The position numbers and the translations under genes are program-made. The notes under the pieces were generated by a model. That model had not been told where the DNA came from. It ran no database searches and saw nothing but the letters and a program-made list of their open reading frames with translations. Below, in pieces: positions 1 to 8,772 of a stretch of DNA of 64,000 nt (positions within the stretch are counted from its first letter, which is position 1; the number at the start of each line of letters is the position of its first letter). This stretch comes from DASRAJ01 sp035638255 (lineage in GTDB: Bacteria > Bacteroidota > Bacteroidia > Chitinophagales > UBA10324): positions 1 through 64,000 of the forward strand of contig DASRAJ010000029.1 of the NCBI GenBank assembly GCA_035638255.1, given 5' to 3'.

Positions 1-314
1 CGCTCAAAATCGGCTTGGCCTAAACCTGTTTTCAATTCATTAGTCACTTCATGGTCACGACAGCGGCTACTTAGACAAACCCCTGATGAATCTTTCATGT
101 ATGTAATCCGGACCACTGACTTCAATTGCCCGAGTGATTCGTATTGAGTGAGAAGTAAGCCTTCACCTATTGTCGCGTTGATCTTTTCGCTCTTCAGCAG
201 AGTATCAGGTTTCACGGCAATGCCCTCGTGACCGGCAGGTGACACATGGCAATGCTGCCCACATCCCATGGAAGCAACTGCGAATAACGAGAAGAAAAAA
301 AAGATTTTATACAT
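1..314 (-). CDS. Partial predicted lipoprotein, C-terminus beyond the left edge
   Basis: The reverse strand opens with ATG at 314-312 and stays open to the window edge, giving 104 residues without a stop. The N-terminus has a Phe-rich hydrophobic stretch followed by a lipobox ASMGC with Cys at residue 18, so the product is probably an outer- or inner-membrane lipoprotein. The mature part carries several Cys and His residues soon after the lipid anchor (GQHCHVS). I do not recognise the family. It starts 2 nt after the stop of the GH28 gene, so it is very likely the last visible gene of the leftward glycoside hydrolase operon. Confidence 0.7.
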   Translation of the reverse strand, partial: MYKIFFFFSLFAVASMGCGQHCHVSPAGHEGIAVKPDTLLKSEKINATIGEGLLLTQYESLGQLKSVVRITYMKDSSGVCLSSRCRDHEVTNELKTGLGQADFE

Positions 315-316
315 GG

Positions 317-1816
317 TTACTTTTTTAATACTGCTTGCCAATCGTCAATATTAGTATTATCTGCATTGTGCAGAATGATATGTGCAGCCTTGCTATCTCC
401 TTCAATAGTCATCGCTTGAATGTCGAGATTTCGTACAGCATCAAAAATCAGGGCAGGGCGGTAATCCGGTGCCTGAATACTAAGCTTAATATTCTTCATT
501 GTGAGACCATCCATGTGCCTCACATAAAAGCCCCAGGCCGGCAATTCTCCAAACATAGAAAACTCCGGGTATTCTGCCTCTTTCTCCGGGACTCTATCCA
601 ATTGTGAGAGCGGCATGTTTGCCAGTCCATCATTGCCTCTTCCCGGATAACTGATTTCAATATTCTCAAGTGTTACGTTTTCTACCGGGTGTCCCGGGAT
701 GCCTGTAATAGAAGAGGGGAATGTATTATGGAAGAAAGGTAGCTCTGGTCCGCGGATTTCGTAGGCGTAATCAGCATGTGCGAAGGCCACTTCTACCTTT
801 ATGTTTCTAATGGTGACATTTTTCAACATCCCGGCACTACTCGTTTTTGTTCTGTTTCCCAGCCGGATGAAAATGGCATTTCCTGTATTTACGGCTTCTA
901 CATGATCCACTAATATATTTTCAAGAATACCACCGTCCACACATTCGATCGCTATAGCAGACCGGAAGGTGTCATAGATTTTGATATTCTCAATCGTTAC
1001 GTTTTTAAACCCTCCGTGTGACACCGTACCAAATTTGATGGCACTGGCGCTTGAGCGTACGGTACAATTTGCTATGTATATACTGTCACAATAATGATCC
1101 GCGGATTGCGACTTGAGACAAATGCCGTCATCAGCAGAATTGACTATGCAATTCGTGATGCGCACATTATGACAATCCTGGATGTCAATACCATCATTAT
1201 TCCAATACGCATCGCTGTTCACGTTAACACTGTCGAGGATAATATTTACACACTGGTCATAGGTCTGCACCCAAAACGCTGCATTAAGAAGTGTCACATT
1301 TCTGACTTCGATATTTTTACACTGTACAAATTCGATGAGTTGAGGTCGTACAAAATATGATGGTCTGCCTTCAACAAAATTGTAATACGTGCTATCGAGC
1401 TGACCGGCATAAAAAAGACTGTCAATATTCAGTGCTAACCGGCGTCCCTGTCCATCTATTTGCCCACGGCCTGTAATGGAAATATTGTTTTGACCGTCTG
1501 CCAATATGAGAGATAGCAACCGGTTCAGTTTACTATAATGATCACGGTTTGTGCTTCCGAGCAGAACGGCTTTTTCCTCTAAATGCAATTCAACATTTGA
1601 TTTCAGGATAATGCTCCCGCTCAAAAAAATTCCTTCAGGTACTATCACACGTCCTTTACCTTTTTTATGAGCCGCGTCAATGGCAGATTGAATGGCAGAG
1701 GTATTCATTGTCTTTCCATCCGGCACCGCACCAAAATCAAGGATGTTATAATCCTGTGCAAGCAGGATGGATTGGTTGATGAGAAGAAAGGAGATAAGGG
1801 ACGCCAACCGCATCAT
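317..1816 (-). CDS. Glycoside hydrolase family 28 protein (polygalacturonase/rhamnogalacturonase-like)
   Basis: A 499-residue secreted protein with a Sec signal peptide ending near residue 20 (SILLAQ). It then has the pectate-lyase-superfamily opening (residues 24-60, DFGA-VPDG-TxxxxxAIQxAI) and a right-handed beta-helix. GH28 signature regions are visible: NNDGID at 206-211, ADDG at 228-231 and the FGT-SHGG segment at 263-269. The paired acidic residues of these motifs are the general acid/base set of the family. The expected reaction is hydrolysis of galacturonic-acid or rhamnogalacturonan linkages in pectin; the exact bond cannot be read from sequence. It lies in a four-gene leftward operon with a GH106-like enzyme, which points to rhamnose-containing pectin as substrate. 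Confidence 0.88.
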   Translation of the reverse strand: MMRLASLISFLLINQSILLAQDYNILDFGAVPDGKTMNTSAIQSAIDAAHKKGKGRVIVPEGIFLSGSIILKSNVELHLEEKAVLLGSTNRDHYSKLNRLLSLILADGQNNISITGRGQIDGQGRRLALNIDSLFYAGQLDSTYYNFVEGRPSYFVRPQLIEFVQCKNIEVRNVTLLNAAFWVQTYDQCVNIILDSVNVNSDAYWNNDGIDIQDCHNVRITNCIVNSADDGICLKSQSADHYCDSIYIANCTVRSSASAIKFGTVSHGGFKNVTIENIKIYDTFRSAIAIECVDGGILENILVDHVEAVNTGNAIFIRLGNRTKTSSAGMLKNVTIRNIKVEVAFAHADYAYEIRGPELPFFHNTFPSSITGIPGHPVENVTLENIEISYPGRGNDGLANMPLSQLDRVPEKEAEYPEFSMFGELPAWGFYVRHMDGLTMKNIKLSIQAPDYRPALIFDAVRNLDIQAMTIEGDSKAAHIILHNADNTNIDDWQAVLKK

Positions 1817-1830
1817 TCAAAAGGTTTCAA

Positions 1831-2868
1831 TTACTTTCTTTCAAGTTTAATAATGGAATTGTTTCCAATCATTCCATAAGCAACATTAGGAGAAGAAAAA
1901 GAAAGATCGTGGAAGAAATAATTATTCAATGTGCCGATTTCCAACCACGACGACCCGTTATTATTGGACGAATAAAATTTAGTATAAGTTGGACCTGCCG
2001 TTTCAAAATAAGGAGCTTGGTTAATTGTGGCAAATGCATTTTGATTATCTAATAAAAAGTAAGAAGTAAAACTTCCAAAAGGAGAAGAAACATCTTGCCA
2101 TGAAATTCCCCCATCAATAGTTTTATATACTGTCGAACCACTTTTTATGTATCCTTCATTAGCATCTTTGAACGAAATCGAATAAATAGATGAGTCAATG
2201 GGAGTATGAATTTCATTCCAGGTGTGACCGCTATCAGTTGTTTTCAGCAATTGCTGATTTTCATCAATTACAAAACCTATGTTCTTCATTGGGAAAATAA
2301 ATTTATTATAATCTGTTGACAAGGCTTTGATGCCGGTGTTATTCCACGATAATCCGCCGTCGTTTGTCCAATAGATAGTTGATTCTAATTCAGGTTTGTC
2401 CCAAACAAATGAAACTCCGTTTTTTGAATCGGAAAAATGCATTGATTCAAAGTACCCACTCTGCGGAGAAGAACGCTCAACCCAATTTGTACCACCACTT
2501 TCCGAATATTCAAGCTTACAGGTTCTATCATAATAAGATTGGAGAGAAACAAAACCTGTATCCTCATTAATAAAGAAGATGCTATTTGCTCTATACTGAT
2601 CATTAAATGTAAGATCGTTCCAAGTAAATCCTCCATCGTCAGTTCTAAGAATTGCACCATATTCTCCTACTACAAACCCTGTTCTTTCATCCACAAAAAA
2701 TATATTTCCCAGAGTCTTTTCAAATGGCGGGCAATATATCTGCATCTCCCAGCCATTCAGCGGATCTGCTTTTGGACATGACACTATAGGATCTTTGCTA
2801 CATGATGAGAGTAAAATTGAAACGCTCATAAATCCGAACTGAAACATAGTTTTAAAATATGTGTTCAT
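1831..2868 (-). CDS. Ycf48/HCF136-like beta-propeller lipoprotein
   Basis: A 345-residue lipoprotein with lipobox LLSSC (Cys 23). The mature chain consists of repeated BNR/Ycf48-type blades, each ending in a T-DGG-TW motif (for example RTDDGGFTWNDL, KTTDSGHTWNEI, KTIDGGISWQDV) and separated by TGFVVGE- or EGYIKS-like strands. In Bacteroidota such propellers are common surface or periplasmic proteins of unknown ligand; the photosystem role of plant HCF136 should not be transferred. The gene sits 16 nt after the GH106-like gene and 14 nt before the GH28 gene, so co-transcription is likely. Confidence 0.8.
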   Translation of the reverse strand: MNTYFKTMFQFGFMSVSILLSSCSKDPIVSCPKADPLNGWEMQIYCPPFEKTLGNIFFVDERTGFVVGEYGAILRTDDGGFTWNDLTFNDQYRANSIFFINEDTGFVSLQSYYDRTCKLEYSESGGTNWVERSSPQSGYFESMHFSDSKNGVSFVWDKPELESTIYWTNDGGLSWNNTGIKALSTDYNKFIFPMKNIGFVIDENQQLLKTTDSGHTWNEIHTPIDSSIYSISFKDANEGYIKSGSTVYKTIDGGISWQDVSSPFGSFTSYFLLDNQNAFATINQAPYFETAGPTYTKFYSSNNNGSSWLEIGTLNNYFFHDLSFSSPNVAYGMIGNNSIIKLERK

Positions 2869-2884
2869 GTATCAAAAATTTCTC

Positions 2885-4910
2885 TCAAAAATAAGCTTTC
2901 TGCGGCTCATGCGGACGAACGACAGGTTCTTTCGGAAAAAATGAGATGTCAACAAATTCCATTTTACCATTCGGTGCAATTTTTACCATGAGCGATTGAT
3001 ATGGTTTGAACTCAAATTTCTGACGGATAATTTTTCCATTGATATTGAGAGTAAGTTCACGAAAGACGGATTGCTTCATTAACGACTGTCCTGAATAAAC
3101 AGGGTACTTAAGGTCCTTCGAAAGCGGTTGCGCCAGGAACAGGTAGTGTGTACCATCGCTCTCTACCCTGCACCAATATTCCGGTAAACTATCTCCATGG
3201 ATGAGCGGAGGATGTTGAACAACCTTCCCGAATTTTTCGGAAACGTTATTCAATGAAGACAACTCCTGCAACATTTTTGTGTACTCCTGCGATTTGTTGA
3301 AGCCGGGTTGTTTGGGAAGTCGCTTCATGCAAACAGGCAATCCTTCCTTAGCAAATTCTAAAACTTTTTTCAGCGCACGAACATCCATATATTCTACATC
3401 ACAATAGAGCGCAGAGAATTCTGCATCTCCAACAACTAATTTCCCCCCACCTTTGTCGGGGCGGGCATTTTGATATTTCGCTTCCTCCAAAAAGTGCCGA
3501 TTAATCCAAATTGGATGATAACCTTCGGTTTCTTCGGGAGGATATATATATCTCAATTCATACTCCCCCCAAACCCATACCCGCTGCCGCTCTGGAGGAT
3601 AGGCGCCTTTCATGACGCCGTCTTCATAAGGAATATAAACAGCCAAATCCGTGTATGTTTTTCCTTTCTGCAGAAACGCGGATACGTTTTCGATATAGGA
3701 ATTGAATGCAGGCAGCTCCGGTGTCAGACTTCCGTTAGGTCCAAAATAGGTGGTCGCAAAAAAATCAATGCTATCAGAGCCAGTCGGGTTATAAGGCATA
3801 CCATGATAAACAAGATGATTGATTCCCTGGGCGAACAAAGCATCGGCCACCATTTTCAAATCGGCGGTTTGTTCCTTCCGCAGATAGGTTGCCGGAAACC
3901 CATACATGCAGGTAAAGGTCTCGCTTGATACAAGTTCTTTTGAAGCGAGACAAGCAGAAGAACTCACGATCCTGCCATAGCGCGGATTGTTCAGCATCGC
4001 TTCTGTTTCCGGTATGTCAACGAGCGAATAGAGCGTCATCGCATCGGCGGGAGCTCCCAGGCACTGAACTTTTGACCATGCTCCCAGCTCCCGGCATTTC
4101 TCCACGAAGGGTTTGTAATAACCGTTCGTGACATAATCATCTAAATGAAGCATGTAATCATAACGAACATCGGGGAAGGAGTCGAGCCCGGCTTTCATAT
4201 AGGGAATAATGTCGTAACCGAATCTTTCCTGGAAAGTTTTTTCAAACCCCTGCGTCCATATTTTGTTTGTTGCATTCAGCTTGATCTCCCATGAATCGGT
4301 GAACAGCGCAGATTTGGATCCTTTCAGCGCACCACTCAGCGCATGCACCATGGGTGCTGAGTAGATGTGAAATGCCTCGCTGTCGAGATGATTGATCACC
4401 CATTGTGTATCAGGATATGTCCATGCATAAGTCAGCGCCTGCCTGAAACTTGTGTCACCATAAATCTGTGTGCTATGTGCTTTATCCATATACGTTGCAG
4501 CAATGATCCATGCACTGCCAAAGGTGAAATCGCATGAGAGCCCGATTGAGTCAGCATACGATTTTGCATATGCCACCATCTCTGACCATTCAGGACTGAG
4601 CCATTTTTGCGCCGAGGTGTCTTTGGGATAATGGCGGTTGTATTTATCAGCATACATTTTCTGGTAACGATACAAGGGATACAGCCAGCAGATTTCAACG
4701 CCGCCGAAATTCATTTGCTTCACCCAGTCGAGCTGGTATTTGATATCCGTTTTTTTGATCTCCGTTGCGAACCACCACCACCGGACGAAGGGCTTGGAGG
4801 TAGGATAATATGAAACAGGTTCAGTAGCGGGCGTAGAATTTTGGTTGCGGCTACCCGACAATCCCAAGGACATCACACTCAGAAAAAGAATGCAGAGGGA
4901 AAATTTCATT
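2885..4910 (-). CDS. GH106-like glycosyl hydrolase, putative alpha-L-rhamnosidase
   Basis: A 674-residue protein with an N-terminal signal peptide (MKFSLCILFLSVMSLGLSG). The region RWWWFATE, followed by a span ending MNFGGVEI (residues 43-73), is typical of GH106 and related large rhamnosidase-like hydrolases, where a TIM-barrel acts on terminal alpha-L-rhamnose. Full GH106 enzymes are usually over 900 residues, so this is a shorter relative and the activity is inferred. The start is placed at ATG 4910: a longer in-frame TTG at 4918 lies inside a TACATTTG promoter box and is unlikely to be used. First gene of the leftward operon with the Ycf48-like, GH28 and lipoprotein genes. Residues near positions 3440-3468 (ARPDKGGGK) may come from an inserted G/C palindrome. 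Confidence 0.75.
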
Positions 4911-4915
4911 GCATG

Positions 4916-4923
4916 CAAATGTA
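4916..4923 (-). promoter_or_regulatory. Bacteroidota -7 box TACATTTG, near-leaderless
   Basis: The minus strand reads TACATTTG, matching TAnnTTTG, with its last base only 5 nt before the ATG of the GH106-like gene. No clear TTG -33 element lies 19-20 nt upstream, so this rests on the -7 match and position. Transcription would start at or next to the start codon. Confidence 0.45.
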
Positions 4924-4989
4924 CACGGAAGTCTTATTTCCTTGTGATAGTCGATGATGAAAAAGGATATGCATAACGGCAGCAGCACC

Positions 4990-5538
4990 TTAAAAGGATA
5001 CAGTGGCTTCCTTTATTGCTTTTGAAATTTTCGAAACGTAGCTGCGAATCTTTTTCCGCTTATAGACTAGCATGTATGAGGGATGATGGATAGGCACGTA
5101 TGTAATATTATCTTTCCTCAGTGGCTTAAAAGATAAGATTTTTTTTGAGCCAATTACAAATTCTGCAACTTGCTTACCAAGAAGGAAAACTATTTTTGGT
5201 TTATATTCCTTTAGCTCTCGCTGCAAGTGTTCATGACAACAACTCATTTCTCTTTGATTAGGATATCTGATTTTATCGTGTTCAATCGGTAAACATTTTA
5301 CCAGATTAGTTTTGTAAAATTCGATTGAGTTAATTGAGTCCTCAATTTTCGAAATGAGTTCTCCGCTACGAGTACATTGCGATAACGGAGTAGTTTGAGA
5401 AACATCCTCAACCTTTACTGCAGAAAGACCAACCCAAATGACATCTGCTTTAGATTTTTTATCGAGAAGCGGCGGTTGGTTGTTATGTAAGCTGCATTTC
5501 TTGCATTGCTGAATTTGTTTTCGTGTATCCGCCTTCAT
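4990..5538 (-). CDS. Uracil-DNA glycosylase family protein (family 4-like, Fe-S)
   Basis: Starting at ATG 5538 gives 182 residues. The four cysteines of family-4 UDG Fe-S clusters are present: CKKC at 12-15, KC at 81-82, and CC at 100-101. A YKTNLVKCLP block (75-84) and a HHPSYM block (151-156) match the family order, the latter corresponding to the HPS/HPA DNA-binding loop. The first motif, usually GEAPG, reads GLSAVKVED (37-45), so the uracil-activating residues differ and the substrate may be a modified base rather than uracil. The start overlaps the 3' end of the radical SAM gene by 56 nt; the same frame stays open further upstream, but that part is antisense-like translation of the neighbour. 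Last gene of the XRE-ImmA/PIN/radical SAM cassette. Confidence 0.8.
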   Translation of the reverse strand: MKADTRKQIQQCKKCSLHNNQPPLLDKKSKADVIWVGLSAVKVEDVSQTTPLSQCTRSGELISKIEDSINSIEFYKTNLVKCLPIEHDKIRYPNQREMSCCHEHLQRELKEYKPKIVFLLGKQVAEFVIGSKKILSFKPLRKDNITYVPIHHPSYMLVYKRKKIRSYVSKISKAIKEATVSF

Positions 5539-6898
5539 TGAGGGCGAATATACGAGCCGGAGCAAGATTCGTTGTTTTGTAAATGAACATCTGAACAGTC
5601 TCAATGTCCTCTTTGGAATAATTTCCACTGTGGAAATTGAATTGCAATCTTCCAACCATATCAGAAAGCTTCTTGTTCGGTTGGACTGCAGAAACTTGAG
5701 CGAAACTTGAATCTCCAAACTTTGATTCGATGTCATGATACAATTCAGTTCCATGGTAAGGTCTGAATTGAAAGACGCTCGTCCTGAAATACGAACCATG
5801 TTTTAAAGAAACTTCTTTCAGGTGTAATGCAAGAGCATAAGTCATTTCCATGTCTTCCTTTGTTTCTTCAGGGAAACCATAAATGAAATATCCCTTTACA
5901 TTAATTCCGTTGCGTAAAAGGCGAGATAAGTTTTCCCTTATCAATTCTACATCATGAGTTTTGTGAATGCTGCGGAGAATTTTTGGTGATCCGGATTCAA
6001 TTCCAATGAACAATTCGTTGCAACCGGACTTCTTCAATTGCCTAATTGTACCTTCTTCAACATCTCTGAATGTCTGAACATGAGCCATTGACCGCCATTG
6101 CAAGTTGAAGTGTTTGAAAACTTCTATTGCAGTATTGACTGTGTGTTTATTTTTCAAAAACAAATCATCCAACACACGAATCGACTCAAGTCCGGGATAA
6201 ATTTCAATGAGATGTTCAACTTCAAAAATAATTTGAGGGGCAGTCATTTCCCGTATATTGAAATCTTTATTGAGAGACCGCGCTGCTGCACAAAAAGCAC
6301 AATTATAAATACAACCTCGGCTTGTAATGATGTTAGCTTCACGGAAACCAAGTGGATGTTGTACGGGTTCGCTTTTGAAGAACGACCTTTCTACCGAAAG
6401 CTCCGATATGTCTTTTACAAAGTAAACTGATGAACTCGGTATGCGATAGAATCGTCGGTTTTTCTCTTCTGCAAGTGATGATTCACGGAGCGTTGAATTG
6501 ACAATGTCCAAGGTGATGATCTCACCATCTCCATGCACAATGTCAATTGAATTATCAGTATCCCGCTGAAATATTTTTTGATATAGACTTTGAGTTGACA
6601 GTCCACCAATAATGAAATGAGTTTTGATTTTGATTGATTCAACAAACTCTTTAACGAGTTCAAGGTTGGTAGTAAAAACATTTGTTCCAATGAAATCAGG
6701 ATTCTTTTCTTCTACATCAGTGATTAGTTTTTGAAATGGTATTCTGTCCGCTACTGCATCTATAAGTTCCACATCATGATGCTGATTTCTCAAAGCAGTC
6801 GCAATCAATCCTAGCCCAATTGGTGGCAAGGAATCCTCATCGTAAAGAGGATTCCTCTCTCGAAACAAAGGAGAATTTATAATTACAACTCTTGACAT
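5483..6898 (-). CDS. B12-binding-domain radical SAM protein
   Basis: A 471-residue enzyme. Residues 1-135 form a cobalamin-binding-like Rossmann domain (PPIGLGLIA at 25-33, IIGGLSTQ at 96-103, HGDGE at 122-126) but lack the DxHxxG cobalt-ligand motif, as in many BchE-like proteins. The radical SAM core follows, with the Cx3Cx2C cluster motif CIYNCAFC at 196-203, then a GIESGS block and a YGFPEET block. It binds [4Fe-4S] and S-adenosylmethionine; the substrate is unknown. ATG 6898 begins the first beta-strand directly (MSRVVIINSP); a TTG at 6922 would add eight residues and overlap the PIN stop. It lies between the PIN and UDG genes. A role in modifying nucleic acid is inferred from those neighbours only. 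Confidence 0.85.
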   Translation of the reverse strand: MSRVVIINSPLFRERNPLYDEDSLPPIGLGLIATALRNQHHDVELIDAVADRIPFQKLITDVEEKNPDFIGTNVFTTNLELVKEFVESIKIKTHFIIGGLSTQSLYQKIFQRDTDNSIDIVHGDGEIITLDIVNSTLRESSLAEEKNRRFYRIPSSSVYFVKDISELSVERSFFKSEPVQHPLGFREANIITSRGCIYNCAFCAAARSLNKDFNIREMTAPQIIFEVEHLIEIYPGLESIRVLDDLFLKNKHTVNTAIEVFKHFNLQWRSMAHVQTFRDVEEGTIRQLKKSGCNELFIGIESGSPKILRSIHKTHDVELIRENLSRLLRNGINVKGYFIYGFPEETKEDMEMTYALALHLKEVSLKHGSYFRTSVFQFRPYHGTELYHDIESKFGDSSFAQVSAVQPNKKLSDMVGRLQFNFHSGNYSKEDIETVQMFIYKTTNLAPARIFALNEGGYTKTNSAMQEMQLT

Positions 6899-6918
6899 TG
6901 GATAATGCTTTGTATTAA

Positions 6919-7428
6919 TCAAGCTCCAAGAAGTCTTGAAATTAGTTTTTCGATTTCGCTGGTTGGAGCCCGTTTGTTCAATTCAGGGTAAGCTTTCAAC
7001 TTCTCCACCGCACGCTCATTGGTTATTATTCCTTTCACATAAAGTTCTTCAACAACCCAGAGTAAACCACGTACTTCCATCTTTCTTCTGTTACATTCAT
7101 TTCGAAGTCTCTTGTCCGCGCTCAGAACAGTACACTGTTTTCTGATCGCGAATTCCAATACGGAACAATCTGCTAAGCTTAATCCAGTAATTTCATCGAA
7201 CATTGTTAAAGTTACCTCATCATCCCCTTCAGTGTCTATTCTGAGAATTCCTTTTTCAATGAATCCTGAAATTTTTTTAAACTGTTCCTCATTCGTAATT
7301 TCTTCGATAACAACTTTAGTTGTAAAGACAATTATGTCGAGACGATGAAAATCATCAATGAGATCCAAGTCAACAAGATCAATAAGGATACAAGCATCCT
7401 GTATTACTATTTCATTCTTAGTTGACAC
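6919..7428 (-). CDS. PIN-domain putative ribonuclease
   Basis: A 169-residue protein starting with GTG at 7428, which overlaps the end of the XRE-ImmA gene by 11 nt. The PIN fold's acidic set is visible: Asp 11 in QDACILIDL, Glu 42/43 in VVIEEI, Asp 87 in SLADCSVLE and Asp 105 in LSADKRLR, consistent with a Mg2+-dependent ribonuclease. Family knowledge: PIN proteins are frequent type II toxins and also occur in defence cassettes, and several are paired with XRE-ImmA regulators. The tail (residues 120-169) is helical and charged. The coupling to the regulator suggests that the upstream gene controls or neutralises it. Confidence 0.85.
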   Translation of the reverse strand: MSTKNEIVIQDACILIDLVDLDLIDDFHRLDIIVFTTKVVIEEITNEEQFKKISGFIEKGILRIDTEGDDEVTLTMFDEITGLSLADCSVLEFAIRKQCTVLSADKRLRNECNRRKMEVRGLLWVVEELYVKGIITNERAVEKLKAYPELNKRAPTSEIEKLISRLLGA

Positions 7429-8494
7429 TTACAATTCCTTTTCTTAATTGGCTAATGGAAGTATTACAAAGAACAGCTGCCTTACTCACACTGATCAATT
7501 CTTCAGACAAAGCTCTATTAATTAGTTGTTCGAAAATTTTGGATTTTTCTTCGCCCCTGTATTCACCAGGCTCATTTTTTTGTCCATACTTTTTGCTCAG
7601 ATATATCACCCATCTCTGATAATAATTTGGAGTTATTACCTGTAGCTCTTTAAGTCTATGTATGAGGGCACGAATCGAAATTCCATAATATTCCTTGATA
7701 GAAATAAGTTCGGCAATGGCAATGTAGCTTCTCGTTAGACTTCCAATTAGTTTCAGCAGCATCTTGCTGGGAATTAGAAAGCAACTTGAAAAACAATGAC
7801 ATAAGATTTCAATTTCCTTTCCATTATTTTTTATTGAGTCATGAAATCGTAATAGCAAGTGAGCCAGTTCATGAATGATGGTAAATCGGATACGTTCGAC
7901 AGATCGGTTCTTTGTATTGACAACAATTAAAGGAATACCCTCAGAAGTAAGAGTAGCAAGACCATCTATCTCTTCCACACTTTCAATAAGAAGGACTTTG
8001 ATTCCTCTCAGTTCAAGTACTTCCACTACATTCTGTATCGGTGACGTTCCCAGTTCCCAATCTTCTCTCAATTGATTGGCTGCCTGTTCAGCATCTGCTT
8101 TGTTCTTTATTACAAAGCTTTCAAGAGAATTTTTGAAAGAAGTATGAGCTGACAAAATATTCTCAAGCTCAAGATATCTCTCTACATAATCACGTGCTCG
8201 CTCAACAATCGATTCTTCACTTTTCTTCGATAGACTTTGTCTCTTCCTAAACAAAACCTCACCTAACTCAGTCTTGGTGGGTCTGAGGAAATAATCTGGT
8301 TTGACATTGAGGGTTTTTGAAAGCTCCAGTAAAACATCTGAGGTAGGCTTCATTAAACCGGTTTCATATTTATGAAGCGATTGCTTGGTAACGGCATTAG
8401 TAAGAGCATCAGAAAGTTCTTGCAATGACATGCCCGCAAGTTTTCGAGCAAGCCGCAAACGATTTGCAAAAGTGTTTTTATCTGATAAATTCAT
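7418..8494 (-). CDS. XRE-family HTH regulator fused to ImmA/IrrE metallopeptidase
   Basis: A 358-residue fusion. Residues 7-70 are an XRE/lambda-repressor-type helix-turn-helix (LAGMSLQELSDAL, KQSLHKYETG). Residues 155-260 are an ImmA/IrrE zinc peptidase domain with HELAH at 208-212. A short C-terminal segment (ISVSKAAVLCNTS) looks like a further HTH-type helix pair. In ICEBs1, ImmA cleaves the repressor to trigger excision, and in Deinococcus, IrrE cleaves DdrO after DNA damage; in fused forms the peptidase may act on the same chain. It is the first gene of a four-gene cassette, and its promoter carries a strong inverted repeat, so autoregulation is likely. Confidence 0.88.
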   Translation of the reverse strand: MNLSDKNTFANRLRLARKLAGMSLQELSDALTNAVTKQSLHKYETGLMKPTSDVLLELSKTLNVKPDYFLRPTKTELGEVLFRKRQSLSKKSEESIVERARDYVERYLELENILSAHTSFKNSLESFVIKNKADAEQAANQLREDWELGTSPIQNVVEVLELRGIKVLLIESVEEIDGLATLTSEGIPLIVVNTKNRSVERIRFTIIHELAHLLLRFHDSIKNNGKEIEILCHCFSSCFLIPSKMLLKLIGSLTRSYIAIAELISIKEYYGISIRALIHRLKELQVITPNYYQRWVIYLSKKYGQKNEPGEYRGEEKSKIFEQLINRALSEELISVSKAAVLCNTSISQLRKGIVSVN

Positions 8495-8508
8495 AAGGAT
8501 TAATTATT

Positions 8509-8546
8509 GGTTGACAAAAGTACAATAAAATCTTCTTTCGTCAACC
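8509..8546 (-). promoter_or_regulatory. Promoter of the XRE-ImmA cassette with overlapping inverted-repeat operator
   Basis: On the minus strand a TTG (8544-8542) is followed after exactly 19 nt by TACTTTTG (8522-8515), a full Bacteroidota promoter, ending 20 nt before the start codon. Two 12-bp arms, GGTTGACAAAAG (8509-8520) and CTTTCGTCAACC (8535-8546), are inverted with one mismatch and a 14-bp spacer. One arm covers the -33 box and the other the -7 box, so a dimeric repressor bound here would block polymerase. Confidence 0.75.
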
Positions 8547-8619
8547 AGTCCCCACAAAAATATTTTTCCACACACTCATTCGACTTCATTACCCACTCAT
8601 AATTGGATCTGTAACGTTC

Positions 8620-8658
8620 GGCTATGCTGCGCCAAGGATTGGAAGGAAGGCGCTATAG
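8620..8658. repeat. Imperfect hairpin
   Basis: Between the divergent XRE-ImmA and GH37-like genes, GCTATGCTGCGCC and GGCGCTATAGC can pair around a 15-nt A/G-rich loop. There is no T-run. The rest of the 8547-8743 interval shows nothing else I can identify. Confidence 0.35.
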
Positions 8659-8743
8659 CATGTGTGAGCTGAGTCCACCCAAAAAAATGTCGTGCGTATA
8701 GTACCTACTTTCTCCGCGACTAATCATGCCTGCAATAACATAA

Positions 8744-8751
8744 TACCTTTG
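8744..8751 (+). promoter_or_regulatory. Candidate -7 box TACCTTTG for the GH37-like gene
   Basis: TACCTTTG matches TAnnTTTG and lies 21 nt before ATG 8773. No TTG is visible at the expected -33 distance. If used, it excludes the longer in-frame start at 8692 and supports the start that begins the signal peptide. Confidence 0.4.
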
Positions 8752-8772
8752 CAAAAACTCCACAAAGCGGTA

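Noticed and set aside
5541..5799. N-terminal extension of the UDG reading frame
   Set aside because: This part overlaps the well-supported radical SAM coding region in another frame and shows no UDG similarity; the Cys-containing domain starts after ATG 5538.
8692..8772. Upstream start for the GH37-like gene
   Set aside because: It would put 27 residues before a typical twin-arginine leader and include a probable promoter box.
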